Origin: Marivivens niveibacter
GTDB taxonomy: Bacteria; Pseudomonadota; Alphaproteobacteria; Rhodobacterales; Rhodobacteraceae
Direction: 5' to 3'
NCBI RefSeq assembly: GCF_002150005.2
Contig: NZ_MSPP01000001.1
Span: forward strand, 372,001 to 436,000
DNA length: 64,000 nucleotides
The notes below the pieces were generated by a model that saw only the letters and a list, made by a program, of their open reading frames with translations, made no database searches and was not told the origin of the DNA. Below are positions 17,912-25,970 of the stretch, piece after piece (positions within the stretch are counted from its first letter, which is position 1; each line of letters opens with the position of its first letter). The position numbers and the translations under genes were made by a program.

Positions 17912-18886
17912 ATGAAATTCGCAACTTTTACAGCAGCGGCTCTTTGTGCTGCCATCGCGTTGCCCGTATCCGCGCAGGATCGTGACGGATGGCCGAACAG
18001 CCTGACAATCGGCACTGGTAGCCAAGGTGGCACATACTTTACTTACGGCAGTGGTTTCGGCGCCATGATCAGCGAAGCGCTGAACCTGAATGCCGGCGTC
18101 GAGATCACCGGTGGCCCTGTTCAGAACGTTACTCTGGTTGAGACAGGCGAACATCAAATGGGCTTCGTAACCCTTGGGCCCGCCGACGAAGCCCGCCGCG
18201 GCGAAAGCCCGCTGATGCCAGGTGTTCCGCATGAAAACGTACGTGCGCTGTTCCCGATGTACCAGACACCGTTGCAGGCGGCTGTCCTTGCTAGCTCTGA
18301 CATTATGAGCTTTCAGGATATGGCTGGGCAGCGCGTTGGTGTTGGCCCTGCTGGCGGCACATCTGCAACCTACTGGACACGCTTCTTTGAAAACGCTGAA
18401 GGCTACGATGGCGTAACCATTTCCAACGCAGGTGGTTCAGATACAGCTGGGCAGCTAAAAGACGGCCTGATCGATGCTTTCGTTTATGCTGCGGGCTTGC
18501 CAACAGGTGCCTATGCACAGCTGGCTGTCGAGAATGACGTGCGCTTCATTTCAATGGATGAAGAGACATTGGATCAAATGATGCAAATCGTGCCTGCTAT
18601 GGCTCCGTTCACCATTCCTGCAGACACTTATGAGGATCAGCCAGAGGATCTACAGACTGTATCCCTTTGGAACTTCGCCATCGCTCACCAGGACATGCCA
18701 GAAAGCTTGGCCTACGAGATTACAGCACTGGCCATGGAAAACCACGACCGTATGGTTCAAAACCACGCCGCCGCCCGTGAGACACTGGCAGAAAACGTCG
18801 TGAAGAACGCTGTTGTTCCCTTCCACCCCGGTGCTGTGCGCTGGTTTGAAGAGAACGGCTATGAGATCGCTGACGAACTGAAATAA
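17912..18886 (+). CDS. TAXI family TRAP transporter substrate-binding protein
   Basis: A 324-residue periplasmic protein. A signal peptide spans about residues 1-21 (KFATFTAAALCAAIALPVSA, cut before QDRDG). The mature start SLTIGTGSQGGTYFTYG is the TAXI-family (TRAP-associated extracytoplasmic immunogenic) signature. It captures a substrate for the membrane subunit encoded next. A GGAGGAGGAA ribosome site is strong. The ttu context suggests tartrate or another hydroxy-dicarboxylate; in the classic ttu locus the carrier is the MFS protein TtuB, so this would be a transporter swap. Confidence 0.92.
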   Translation: MKFATFTAAALCAAIALPVSAQDRDGWPNSLTIGTGSQGGTYFTYGSGFGAMISEALNLNAGVEITGGPVQNVTLVETGEHQMGFVTLGPADEARRGESPLMPGVPHENVRALFPMYQTPLQAAVLASSDIMSFQDMAGQRVGVGPAGGTSATYWTRFFENAEGYDGVTISNAGGSDTAGQLKDGLIDAFVYAAGLPTGAYAQLAVENDVRFISMDEETLDQMMQIVPAMAPFTIPADTYEDQPEDLQTVSLWNFAIAHQDMPESLAYEITALAMENHDRMVQNHAAARETLAENVVKNAVVPFHPGAVRWFEENGYEIADELK

Positions 18887-18907
18887 TCAGTTTTCGATCT
18901 GATTTTG

Positions 18908-18943
18908 ACGCGGGCGGTTGAACTTTTTCCCGCCCGCGTTTTT
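18908..18943 (+). terminator. Hairpin/attenuator between TRAP binding protein and permease
   Basis: ACGCGGGCGG pairs with CCGCCCGCGT around a 12-base loop, followed by five T. It lies inside the operon, so it should stop part of the transcripts and make the binding protein more abundant than the permease. The TTG at 18918 lies within this stem and cannot be the permease start. Confidence 0.85.
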
Positions 18944-18971
18944 CTTCCACCCCTTTTTCGGGCCGCCCAAA

Positions 18972-21137
18972 ATGACAAACTCCCCAGACGCCGACCTATC
19001 TGTAATCGAACAGGAAACCGCAAAGGCAAAAGTAGATGAAGAGGCTTTGACAAGAAATCAACGGGACTTTGGAGGAACACGCAACATGGTCGTCGCTGGA
19101 CTATGCGTCGCCTATTCCGTCTTTCACCTCTTGGTCATGAACGTCTACCCGCTTGAGACATGGGCCTACCGCCTTAGTCATGTGGGCGGCGGCCTGTTTC
19201 TTGGTTTTCTGCTGTTCGGTGCAACATCCATGTCAGGGTCTAGCGCTGAAAAGGCTCGCAGTCCTCTATCGCTTGGGCTACTGGCGCTGGCTGGCGCGGG
19301 TATCCTTTATGGTGCTGTCGCTGTTGCCGCGATCTGGATCAACGGTCGCGCTATGGGCAATGCCCTACCGCCTGCTTGGGCCATGTCGACGTTTGGGATT
19401 CCTTTGGTCTTGGGCTCCGCTCTGGCGGTCTTGCATGGATGGTTTTTCCCGCAGCGTGATCGTCGCCAGTTCGCAATCGCTGACATCCTTCTGGCCGTGG
19501 CCGCCGTTGTCGCGACCGCTTACCTGATCTTCTTCGCCCGCCAACTCCAGTTGCGCGCTGGTATGCCTATGGCCTTGCCCGGTGATATGTGGGCGGCTGT
19601 GACCGGCGTGATCCTGATCATCGAGCTGACACGACGTTTGGCCGGTATGGCATTGGTCATCATTGCCGGTGTTTTCGTGGCCTATGCCTTCCTTGGCCCA
19701 TGGTTGCCCGGCATCTTTGAACACCGTGGCTACGACGCCAAACGCTTCTTTTCCTATATATACACCGACAACGGCATCTTGGGCGCGCCGATTGCGATTT
19801 CGTCGACCTATATCATCCTATTCGTGATCTTTGCAGCCTTTTTGCAAACCACCCGTGTTGGTGAATACTTCGTCAACCTCGCCTTTGCTGCCGCCGGTCA
19901 CAAACGTGGCGGCCCTGCCAAAGTGGCGATCTTTGCATCCGGCCTGATGGGCATGATCAACGGCACATCCGCGGGCAACGTAGTGGCCACAGGGTCCCTG
20001 ACGATCCCGATGATGAAAAAGGTCGGCTACAAGCCCCAGACCGCAGCTTCGGTCGAGGCTGCGGCCTCGACTGGTGGGCAAATCATGCCGCCGATTATGG
20101 GCGCTGGTGCGTTCATCATGGCTGAAATTACCGGTATTTCGTACATGGCCATTGTTTCCGCCGCGATCATCCCCGCCGCGCTGTATTTCATCTCGGTTTA
20201 CTTCATGATCGATCTAGCCGCGCAAAAAGCGAACCTGAAAGGTCTGCCGCGTGACCAACTGCCAAAGTTCGGCGTACTGGTGCGTCAAATTTATCTACTG
20301 ACGCCGATCATCGTTCTGATTTCCGCGCTTTTTGCGGGCTATTCCGTCATTCGCTGCGGCACGCTCGCCATGATGACTGCGGCTGTTGTGTCGTGGCTGA
20401 CACCGCACAAAATGGGGCCAAAGCAGCTTTTCCACGCGCTGGACAATGGTGCGAGGATGGTTTTGCAACTTGTCGCGGTTTGCGCGACGGCAGGTATCAT
20501 CGTCGGGGTCATCGCTTTGACAGGGATTGGGTCACGGTTCTCGACAGTCTTGTTGACGCTTGCGGATCAAAGCCAGCTTCTGGCGCTGTTCTTTGCGATG
20601 GTGGTCTCCATCGTATTGGGGATGGGGATGCCAACAACAGCCGCTTACGCTGTTGCGGCCAGTGTCATCGCACCGGGTGTAGTTAACCTTGGCGTCGAAC
20701 CGCTTATTGCGCACTTGTTCATCTTCTACTTTGCAGTCATGTCAGCCATCACACCGCCTGTGGCTTTGGCAGCCTACGCCGGTTCCGCACTGGCGGGGTC
20801 AGACCCTGTTAAAACCAGCGTCGAGAGCTTCAAGATCGGTCTCGCGGCCTTCGTGGTGCCCTACATGTTCTTCTATTCTCCGGCGATGCTGTTGCAGGGC
20901 AGCTGGATTGAAATCATCCACATTGCCATAACAGCAGTGATTGGCGTCTATCTGCTTTCGTGCGCTGTGCAGGGTTGGCTGGTGAGACACGCCAATACCG
21001 CTGTCCGCGTCCTTGTGCTGGTCGCAGGGCTGTTCATGATCGCAGGCGGATGGTCGACGGACGCCATAGGCTTGGGCGTCGCAACCCTGCTGGTTGTCTA
21101 TCAAAGGCGCAATGCGGCCACAAACGCGGCCTCGTGA
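18972..21137 (+). CDS. TRAP transporter permease, fused 4TM/12TM
   Basis: A 721-residue inner-membrane protein, the fused small and large subunits used with TAXI binding proteins. About residues 35-210 form the 4-helix part; the DctM-like part shows GHKRGGPAKVAIFASGLMGMINGTSAGNV, GGQIMPPIMGAGAFIMAE and VLGMGMPTTAAY. I take ATG 18972 as the start because the longer reading begins inside the terminator at 18908-18943. Transport is driven by an ion gradient. It pairs with the preceding binding protein. Confidence 0.92.
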   Translation: MTNSPDADLSVIEQETAKAKVDEEALTRNQRDFGGTRNMVVAGLCVAYSVFHLLVMNVYPLETWAYRLSHVGGGLFLGFLLFGATSMSGSSAEKARSPLSLGLLALAGAGILYGAVAVAAIWINGRAMGNALPPAWAMSTFGIPLVLGSALAVLHGWFFPQRDRRQFAIADILLAVAAVVATAYLIFFARQLQLRAGMPMALPGDMWAAVTGVILIIELTRRLAGMALVIIAGVFVAYAFLGPWLPGIFEHRGYDAKRFFSYIYTDNGILGAPIAISSTYIILFVIFAAFLQTTRVGEYFVNLAFAAAGHKRGGPAKVAIFASGLMGMINGTSAGNVVATGSLTIPMMKKVGYKPQTAASVEAAASTGGQIMPPIMGAGAFIMAEITGISYMAIVSAAIIPAALYFISVYFMIDLAAQKANLKGLPRDQLPKFGVLVRQIYLLTPIIVLISALFAGYSVIRCGTLAMMTAAVVSWLTPHKMGPKQLFHALDNGARMVLQLVAVCATAGIIVGVIALTGIGSRFSTVLLTLADQSQLLALFFAMVVSIVLGMGMPTTAAYAVAASVIAPGVVNLGVEPLIAHLFIFYFAVMSAITPPVALAAYAGSALAGSDPVKTSVESFKIGLAAFVVPYMFFYSPAMLLQGSWIEIIHIAITAVIGVYLLSCAVQGWLVRHANTAVRVLVLVAGLFMIAGGWSTDAIGLGVATLLVVYQRRNAATNAAS

Positions 21138-21437
21138 TGATGAAAGACTACAGAGGCGGCCAGCTGCGACTGCGGCTGCCTCAAGCTCCCAACAGCTTCA
21201 GATCTGAGCGACGAAACTGTCTTACCCAACTGGTATCTTCGCCTCTATTAGAGCGTCACTGAGGTGTCGGTACCGTCGACACCGGCGAGCAGACCATAGC
21301 AACAGTCTATTCTCCGCATAGCGGCGAACGACCGCTTTCCGCCCTAAGCTGACGTTCCCGCCGAGCGCGGCCAATGGCTTCCTTTGCTCCGAAGCATACC
21401 TCACAAATCTCACACGAGTTTATTCGCTTCCCGCTTT
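21138..21437. other. Gene-free stretch after the TRAP permease
   Basis: About 300 bp without a convincing gene on either strand. Around 21320-21362 a stretch GCGAACGACCGCTTTCCGC resembles the scattered repeat material of this region. It probably marks a junction between separately acquired segments. Confidence 0.5.
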
Positions 21438-22322
21438 TCAGATTTTTTCTAACTGAGCTAAAAATTGGGAATTCGGCGTACTTCCCTTCATTGAATTGAC
21501 GCAATTCGCGACGAGCTGAAGGTTATGCGCTGTATAGTGGCCATCGCTTTCTATGCGATCCGGACTCACACACCAGTCTCCTTTGGTGAGTGACATTTGA
21601 ACTTGCGATAATGCACACATACCTTTTTGCCTATGATTAAGATCCTCCAAGTGATCCGCCATGGCATCAGCACTTTTAAAGCCAAACTCCTTCCACTTGC
21701 TAATTGTTGTTTTTTCTCTGCCTGCCTCCTGAGTTGTACGCTCAGCTCTATAGGCGATAGTGAGTAGCGCTTTGCGTAAACCTTCGGACCTGGCACCAGC
21801 AAAGCGTTCTTCATCAGGCCCCAATGCGGATGTCGGGACCTCGGTCATTTCTTCGGTTAATTCGAAGGAAACGGTCGCCCTTTCGCCGTTGCACGTTAAT
21901 TTCTCATCAAGATGCCCGATGCGATAAATGCCAAGATAGCTATCCCGAGCCCTCGTTTCGACGCCATCTTCGACTTTCCCTTTTTGCACAACCGCGTAGC
22001 CATTTTCGAAAGCAGACAACCAACGATGATATTTTTTGCTGATTTTCTTAAATTCATCGAAATAAACAGGGGGGTCTTGGGTCCAGTCTACTCGAGAATT
22101 ATAGCAGGCAGGAATTTCCAAGCCGTTTTCTGTTAGAACGGTCCAAGTTCCGCGAGAACCTTTCAACTTTGGCTGCTGGCGCCGAAAATCGCGATAGACG
22201 TTTGCTGCTTGGGTAAAGGCTGTCCAGTGAACGACACCGGCATCAATTGCGCGGTCTCGACCCTCAGCTTCGGTTAACCCTTGCTTCGTTGCTTTGATTA
22301 GAATTGCTCTCGCAGCTTCCAC
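21438..22322 (-). CDS. HNH endonuclease-like protein, probably the main part of a frameshifted gene
   Basis: A 294-residue reading. The C-terminal 60 residues carry an HNH-like layout: CALSQVQM, then VSPDRIESDGHYTAHNLQLVANCVNSMKGS. This recalls HNH proteins with S-x-DRI-(N)-GY-x-x-NNIQLV-C-x-x-N-x-M-K, acting as DNA nucleases. The middle (about 30-190) is of unknown type. It starts at GTG with no clear ribosome site, and the frame stays open upstream to about 22375, where it meets the frame of the 65-residue reading at 22298-22495. The two probably once formed one protein. It could be a stand-alone defence or homing-type nuclease. Confidence 0.55.
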   Translation of the reverse strand: MEAARAILIKATKQGLTEAEGRDRAIDAGVVHWTAFTQAANVYRDFRRQQPKLKGSRGTWTVLTENGLEIPACYNSRVDWTQDPPVYFDEFKKISKKYHRWLSAFENGYAVVQKGKVEDGVETRARDSYLGIYRIGHLDEKLTCNGERATVSFELTEEMTEVPTSALGPDEERFAGARSEGLRKALLTIAYRAERTTQEAGREKTTISKWKEFGFKSADAMADHLEDLNHRQKGMCALSQVQMSLTKGDWCVSPDRIESDGHYTAHNLQLVANCVNSMKGSTPNSQFLAQLEKI

Positions 22323-22495
22323 GGGCTCTGGAATAGTTGACGAAGATCTATAGGCTTTATGGCGCGTCTTTCGCCAAAAGTGCGAACCGCAGTCACCGTT
22401 GATCGTTTATCATCTTGAACAAGCTCGTCGATTGTAGCTTCGGAGTTGGCGTTGAGCGCGGCGAAGACCCGCTCGTTAATTGTAACTTTTGACAC
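22298..22495 (-). pseudogene. Probable N-terminal part of the HNH protein, other frame
   Basis: A 65-residue reading from GTG (VSKVTINERVFAALNANSEATIDELVQDDKRSTVTAVRTF) that looks like a small helix-turn-helix domain. After F40, at the AAAA of 22376-22379, the next frame continues as WRKTRHKAYRSSSTIPEPVEAARAI straight into the HNH gene. One extra A/T, or a -1 slip at this tetramer, would join them. It is either a decayed gene, a sequencing error or a programmed slip. Confidence 0.5.
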
Positions 22496-22798
22496 TTATT
22501 AATCCGTAAACAGCAATGAGGTTCTCGGATTAGAACATAAAACGACCAACTTTATTGGCGCAATCCGAAACATGCTTTCATTCTTATCTTCGTTTTGAAC
22601 AGAATCTATTCTGAAGCGACTTACTGCTACTCATCGACAGTCCCGCCAACGGCGGTTTTTGCCTAAATTACTTGTTCCATTCAGGTCGCAGGAATGCCCG
22701 CTCACCGCCCAAAGCTACAGATTTTCTGCAATGCAAAAAGCGAAGGTCGCGTCTATTTTGAATGCAAAGGTTTTGACTTTTGCTAGGTTGGAGTTGTC
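22496..22798. other. Gene-free stretch between the HNH gene and the Cys-rich ORF
   Basis: About 300 bp, AT-rich near both ends. Around 22695-22710 the minus strand reads AGCTTTGGGCGG, a partial copy of the dispersed repeat. Promoters for the two divergent genes should lie here, but I see no clear boxes. Confidence 0.5.
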
Positions 22799-23167
22799 AT
22801 GAAACGTACGCCAGTACTATCCGCGGCACCTCCGCAGAAACATCTTGAAGCGCTGGCCAAATACTGTGCCACAGTGTGTGAGATAGAATGTTGTGGACTG
22901 GATGCGTGCGACTTTTCTCCGGTCCACATCGCCTCATATTATATGAGTAGAAATGTTCGTTCCCCATCACGTGTTGCGCAGGAAATCATTGAACAAGCCA
23001 AAACACTGAAATCAAATTTTGGATCAAATGGCGCGAGTGCTCGCGGTGTTGCTATCCATGAACTAAACGAGCGTATGACAGCTCGGAGAGTCGATATTTT
23101 GGCTGAAATGCTCGAGCGTCAAGTGGCTTTAGCGGAAAGCCATTCTCGAGACCGAGCAGACGGATGA
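22799..23167 (+). CDS. Hypothetical protein with Cys-rich N-terminal motif (possibly DUF6331)
   Basis: A 122-residue protein. Its first half has a cysteine cluster, KYCATVCEIECCGLDACDFSPVHIASYYM (Cys at about 23, 27, 31, 32 and 37), and the second half is helical with charged repeats. The ECCG-(L/I)-DA-x-DFSP-HI pattern recalls a small proteobacterial family I believe is DUF6331; function unknown. There is no signal peptide or membrane segment. A GGAG site precedes the ATG at short distance. Confidence 0.55.
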   Translation: MKRTPVLSAAPPQKHLEALAKYCATVCEIECCGLDACDFSPVHIASYYMSRNVRSPSRVAQEIIEQAKTLKSNFGSNGASARGVAIHELNERMTARRVDILAEMLERQVALAESHSRDRADG

Positions 23168-23244
23168 GCGCGATCCAGTTTTCGTTTGGGAAGATCGCCG
23201 AGCTTCTGACGTTCTGAACGAAGATTGATTAGGCCCGTGACCTA

Positions 23245-23262
23245 AACGGCAGCTTCGGGCCG
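23245..23262 (+). repeat. Copy of the dispersed ACGGCAGCTT repeat
   Basis: AACGGCAGCTTCGGGCCG, differing by one base from the core at 11255-11271. It lies between the small Cys-rich gene and the end of the recombinase. Confidence 0.6.
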
Positions 23263-23285
23263 TCTGTTACGACGACCTAAGGCGT

Positions 23286-23891
23286 TCAGATATCCACCGC
23301 CTCTGCGATGGTCAGCGCATCTTCGAGTTCAACGCCGAGATAGCGAACCGTGCTATCCATTTTCGTATGGCCCAACAAAAGCTGAACCGCGCGCAGGTTG
23401 CCGGTTTTGCGGTATATCTGCGCCACCTTGGTCCGCCGCATGGAGTGGGTGCCATATGCGCTCGGCTCCAGGCCGATTGAGGTCACCCATTCACGCACTA
23501 GGTGAGCGTATTGCCTCGTAGAAATATGAAAGCGCTCGTGGAAGCGGCCCGGCCACAAGTGTTCCGATCCTAACATTAACGGCTCTTCGAGCCATGTTGC
23601 GACGGTCTTCCGCGTTCCCTCGGTGATCTCGAAGCTGACCGGTTTACGCGTCTTGCTTTGGACGATGTAAGCGCGGTGCTTGACCTGTCCGGCAGCATAG
23701 ACGTCAGCGACCGTTAGTTTCACCAAGTCGCAGCCCCGTAACTTGCTGTTGATGGCAAGATTGAATAGCGCCAGCTCTCGGACTTTCTGCGCGACCTCAA
23801 GGCGAACCCGGATCGCCCATACATTTTTTTGGCGCAAGCGGTCGCTTCTGTCTGACGATCCGCCCCTTGTTCCAAGCTGGGCGACATGCAC
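23286..23891 (-). CDS. Tyrosine recombinase/integrase, catalytic domain only
   Basis: A 201-residue protein with all the catalytic residues of tyrosine recombinases: Arg52 (KLRGCDLVKL), Lys80 (QSKTRK), His149 and Arg152 (THSMRR), His175 (LLLGHTKM) and Tyr184 (VRYLGV). It lacks the usual N-terminal core-binding domain but is otherwise intact. Such short integrases are frequent, often in several copies, in alphaproteobacterial accessory regions; their targets are mostly unknown. It could resolve cointegrates, but no res or att site was recognised. The first 20 residues are poorly supported and the true start may be internal. Confidence 0.82.
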   Translation of the reverse strand: MHVAQLGTRGGSSDRSDRLRQKNVWAIRVRLEVAQKVRELALFNLAINSKLRGCDLVKLTVADVYAAGQVKHRAYIVQSKTRKPVSFEITEGTRKTVATWLEEPLMLGSEHLWPGRFHERFHISTRQYAHLVREWVTSIGLEPSAYGTHSMRRTKVAQIYRKTGNLRAVQLLLGHTKMDSTVRYLGVELEDALTIAEAVDI

Positions 23892-24098
23892 GACTGGCAG
23901 GCAGGTTTGTAGTTGTCATAGTGGTTACTCCCAGCCACCACGCCCACCACGTCTTCGGCAGTATGCCGATACCCGATCATACCACACTCGCCACGCTTAA
24001 AGGCGATCAAGTCGAACAAAGCGTGCCGCGGCGCCGTATGGCCGGTTTAAGCCCTTCTTGCAATGTGCTGCGCCGCGCGCGAATGACTGTTCTGGAGC

Positions 24099-24911
24099 CT
24101 ACGCGCGCGGCGCCTTTTGGGCCACGAGGCAATAACTCATCGGGATCTGAGCCGCACGCCCGTCGTAGATGTCATATTCCGGCTCTCGGATGGTGTGCGC
24201 AAATTCCTTGAGTTCGTCGATGCCAAGCCCTGACCGCGCACAGGCGGTGACGATTTCGCCGAGCGGGTGAATGAACCAGTAACCTGTCTCGCCTTTGCCA
24301 TGGTCCCTGCCGTCATAAGTGATCGCTTCCGTCACCTCCTGCGGGTGCCGCTCGAAATAGCTGAAGGCGGGTTCGAAGGGCGTGGCGCTCGCCGGATCGA
24401 AAACCTCGAGAAACGGATGCGTCTCGTAGATCACCAGCCGCCCGCCTGGTGCAAGAAGTCCGGAGGTGATGCGGAAGAATTCGGGCAAGTCCGGCATCCA
24501 ATTGAGAACGCCGATTGTGATAAGAACTAGGTCAAATTGGCCGACGCCAGAAGGCAAGTCGTAGACATCTGCTTCAAGCAGTTGGAGATCTAGGTCGGCT
24601 GCATCCGCAAGCCGCTTTGCCTGGGCAAGAAAACCGCTTGCCTGATCGATGCCCATTTCGGGTCGGATGCCGAGCGAAGCAAGGGAAATCAGCTCACGGG
24701 CATTGTTGCAGCCGATCTGCACGGCGGACTTTCCCTTGAGATCAAGCCCTTCCAGTATGGCCGTGAGAAACGGGTCGAGCACCGAAAAGCCGGGTTGCGC
24801 CGCATGTTCAAGAAGCTGCTGCCACTGATCGCCTTCTCCGTGCAAAGGCGCCGAAGCGTTCCACGCAGCTCGGTTCGCTGCGGTGATCTCCTTACGAGTG
24901 ATTTCTGACAT
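24099..24911 (-). CDS. Class I SAM-dependent methyltransferase
   Basis: A 270-residue protein opening MSEITRKEITAANRAAWNASAPLHG, a start often seen in small-molecule methyltransferases. Motif I is AVQIGCNNARELISLA, a GxGxx variant, followed by EMGIDQASGFLAQAKRLA and FDLVLITIGVLNWMPDLPEFF. A GGRLVIYETHPFLEVF segment follows. I prefer ATG 24911 to the GTG at 24920. Substrate unknown. It is convergent with the recombinase and separates it from the tniB remnant, so it seems to have replaced the tniA/tniB front part. Confidence 0.85.
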   Translation of the reverse strand: MSEITRKEITAANRAAWNASAPLHGEGDQWQQLLEHAAQPGFSVLDPFLTAILEGLDLKGKSAVQIGCNNARELISLASLGIRPEMGIDQASGFLAQAKRLADAADLDLQLLEADVYDLPSGVGQFDLVLITIGVLNWMPDLPEFFRITSGLLAPGGRLVIYETHPFLEVFDPASATPFEPAFSYFERHPQEVTEAITYDGRDHGKGETGYWFIHPLGEIVTACARSGLGIDELKEFAHTIREPEYDIYDGRAAQIPMSYCLVAQKAPRA

Positions 24912-25019
24912 CGAGCGCACCGTTGGTTAAAGCATTGATCTTGCGATAGCATATAGTAGACCTTCAAGAGGTCACGTTGAAAGGCAACAAAGTCCCGCAC
25001 TGACGAAACAGTCGGGGGA

Positions 25020-25750
25020 GGGCAATTCGGGACACGGATCCTGAGTGTTGTCGTTCCTGGTCGCTCGACGGTGAAGGAAACCCTCAATGCCATTTTGCGC
25101 GAGCTGGGGCATCCTGCACGTGGTCGTCGGGACGAAGATTACCTGTCCGACTTGGTGATAAACTATCTCAGGGAATGTGGCGTTGCCGCAGTTCACCTCG
25201 ACGAGGTCCAGGACAGTGGTCGTTATAAGACCAAGGACAGCGTGGATCCGTTCCTGAAAATCTTCCGCAACATGTTGCAGCACAAGGAATGGCCGGTCTG
25301 CTTGATCATGACCGCGACGCCGGAAGACAGAGAATTGCTCAATCGCGACAAGACCCTCCTGCGCCGGTTGAGGCCCATGGAAATGCGACCGATGACGTTC
25401 AAGGACGATGGCAAGGCACTGCGTGAAACCCTCGGGAAACTGTTTGAAGATGCTGATCTCACTGACCCCGGCATGCTTTCGATGGACGAGTTTGTCGGGA
25501 TTCTGATCCACGCGTCCGCTGGGCGTTTCGGAGTGGCGGTGGAAATGTCCATCGAAGCGATTGGCGAATGCTTGGCGGAGGGCGAAAAGGAGATCGGACG
25601 GGGCATTTTGCAGATGCCTACGAAATGCGGATGGATTGCGACGAAGAGCTCAATCCATTTGTCTCGGAAAATTGGAAGCTCATCGACACCATGACCGCGC
25701 TTCAGCGGTACGAGGAAGAACGCCAGGTCAAGCGCCGTCGGAAGAGGTAA
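25020..25750 (+). pseudogene. tniB: TniB/TnsC-like AAA+ ATPase, truncated and frameshifted
   Basis: The reading TRILSVVVPGRSTVKETLNAILRELGHP, then the Walker B strand VAAVHLDEVQD, the sensor-like WPVCLIMTATPED and LLRRLRPMEMRPMTF is characteristic of TniB, the target-binding ATPase of Tn5053/Tn402-like elements. The Walker A loop and the rest of the N terminus are absent; the frame is closed by a TGA at 24978. Near 25600 the frame changes: the first frame drifts off after KEIGRG, while another gives HFADAYEMRMDCDEELNPF and runs to TAA at 25750. The gene is therefore broken at two places. Confidence 0.75.
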
Positions 25751-25778
25751 GTTTCGACACCGACTACAAACCAACTCG

Positions 25779-25807
25779 AAAAGGCCGCCCAATCGGGCGG
25801 CCTTTTT
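25779..25807 (+). terminator. Rho-independent terminator after the tniB remnant
   Basis: AAGGCCGCCC and GGGCGGCCTT pair around AATC and are followed by five T. It is 29 bp after the tniB stop codon and probably its original terminator. Confidence 0.9.
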
Positions 25808-25970
25808 ACTGTTTCGGTAGTCCTACGGTTGCGGCAAATGCCTATTCTGGGTCGCCTTTTTCGTGACGCAAGTTGCGAAATCCATGTCGGAAACTGCATC
25901 GTCAAATGTCGCGCGTTTACCTAAGTTATTGACTTTATTTATGCGGATTTTGCCTCAGTCTCGACTATCT

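Noticed and set aside
23720-24019. 99-residue minus-strand reading starting MFDLIAFKRGECGMIGYRHTAEDVVG
   Set aside because: It overlaps the recombinase, has no recognised family and no ribosome site. The part before the overlap could be a gene scrap, but the support is too thin.
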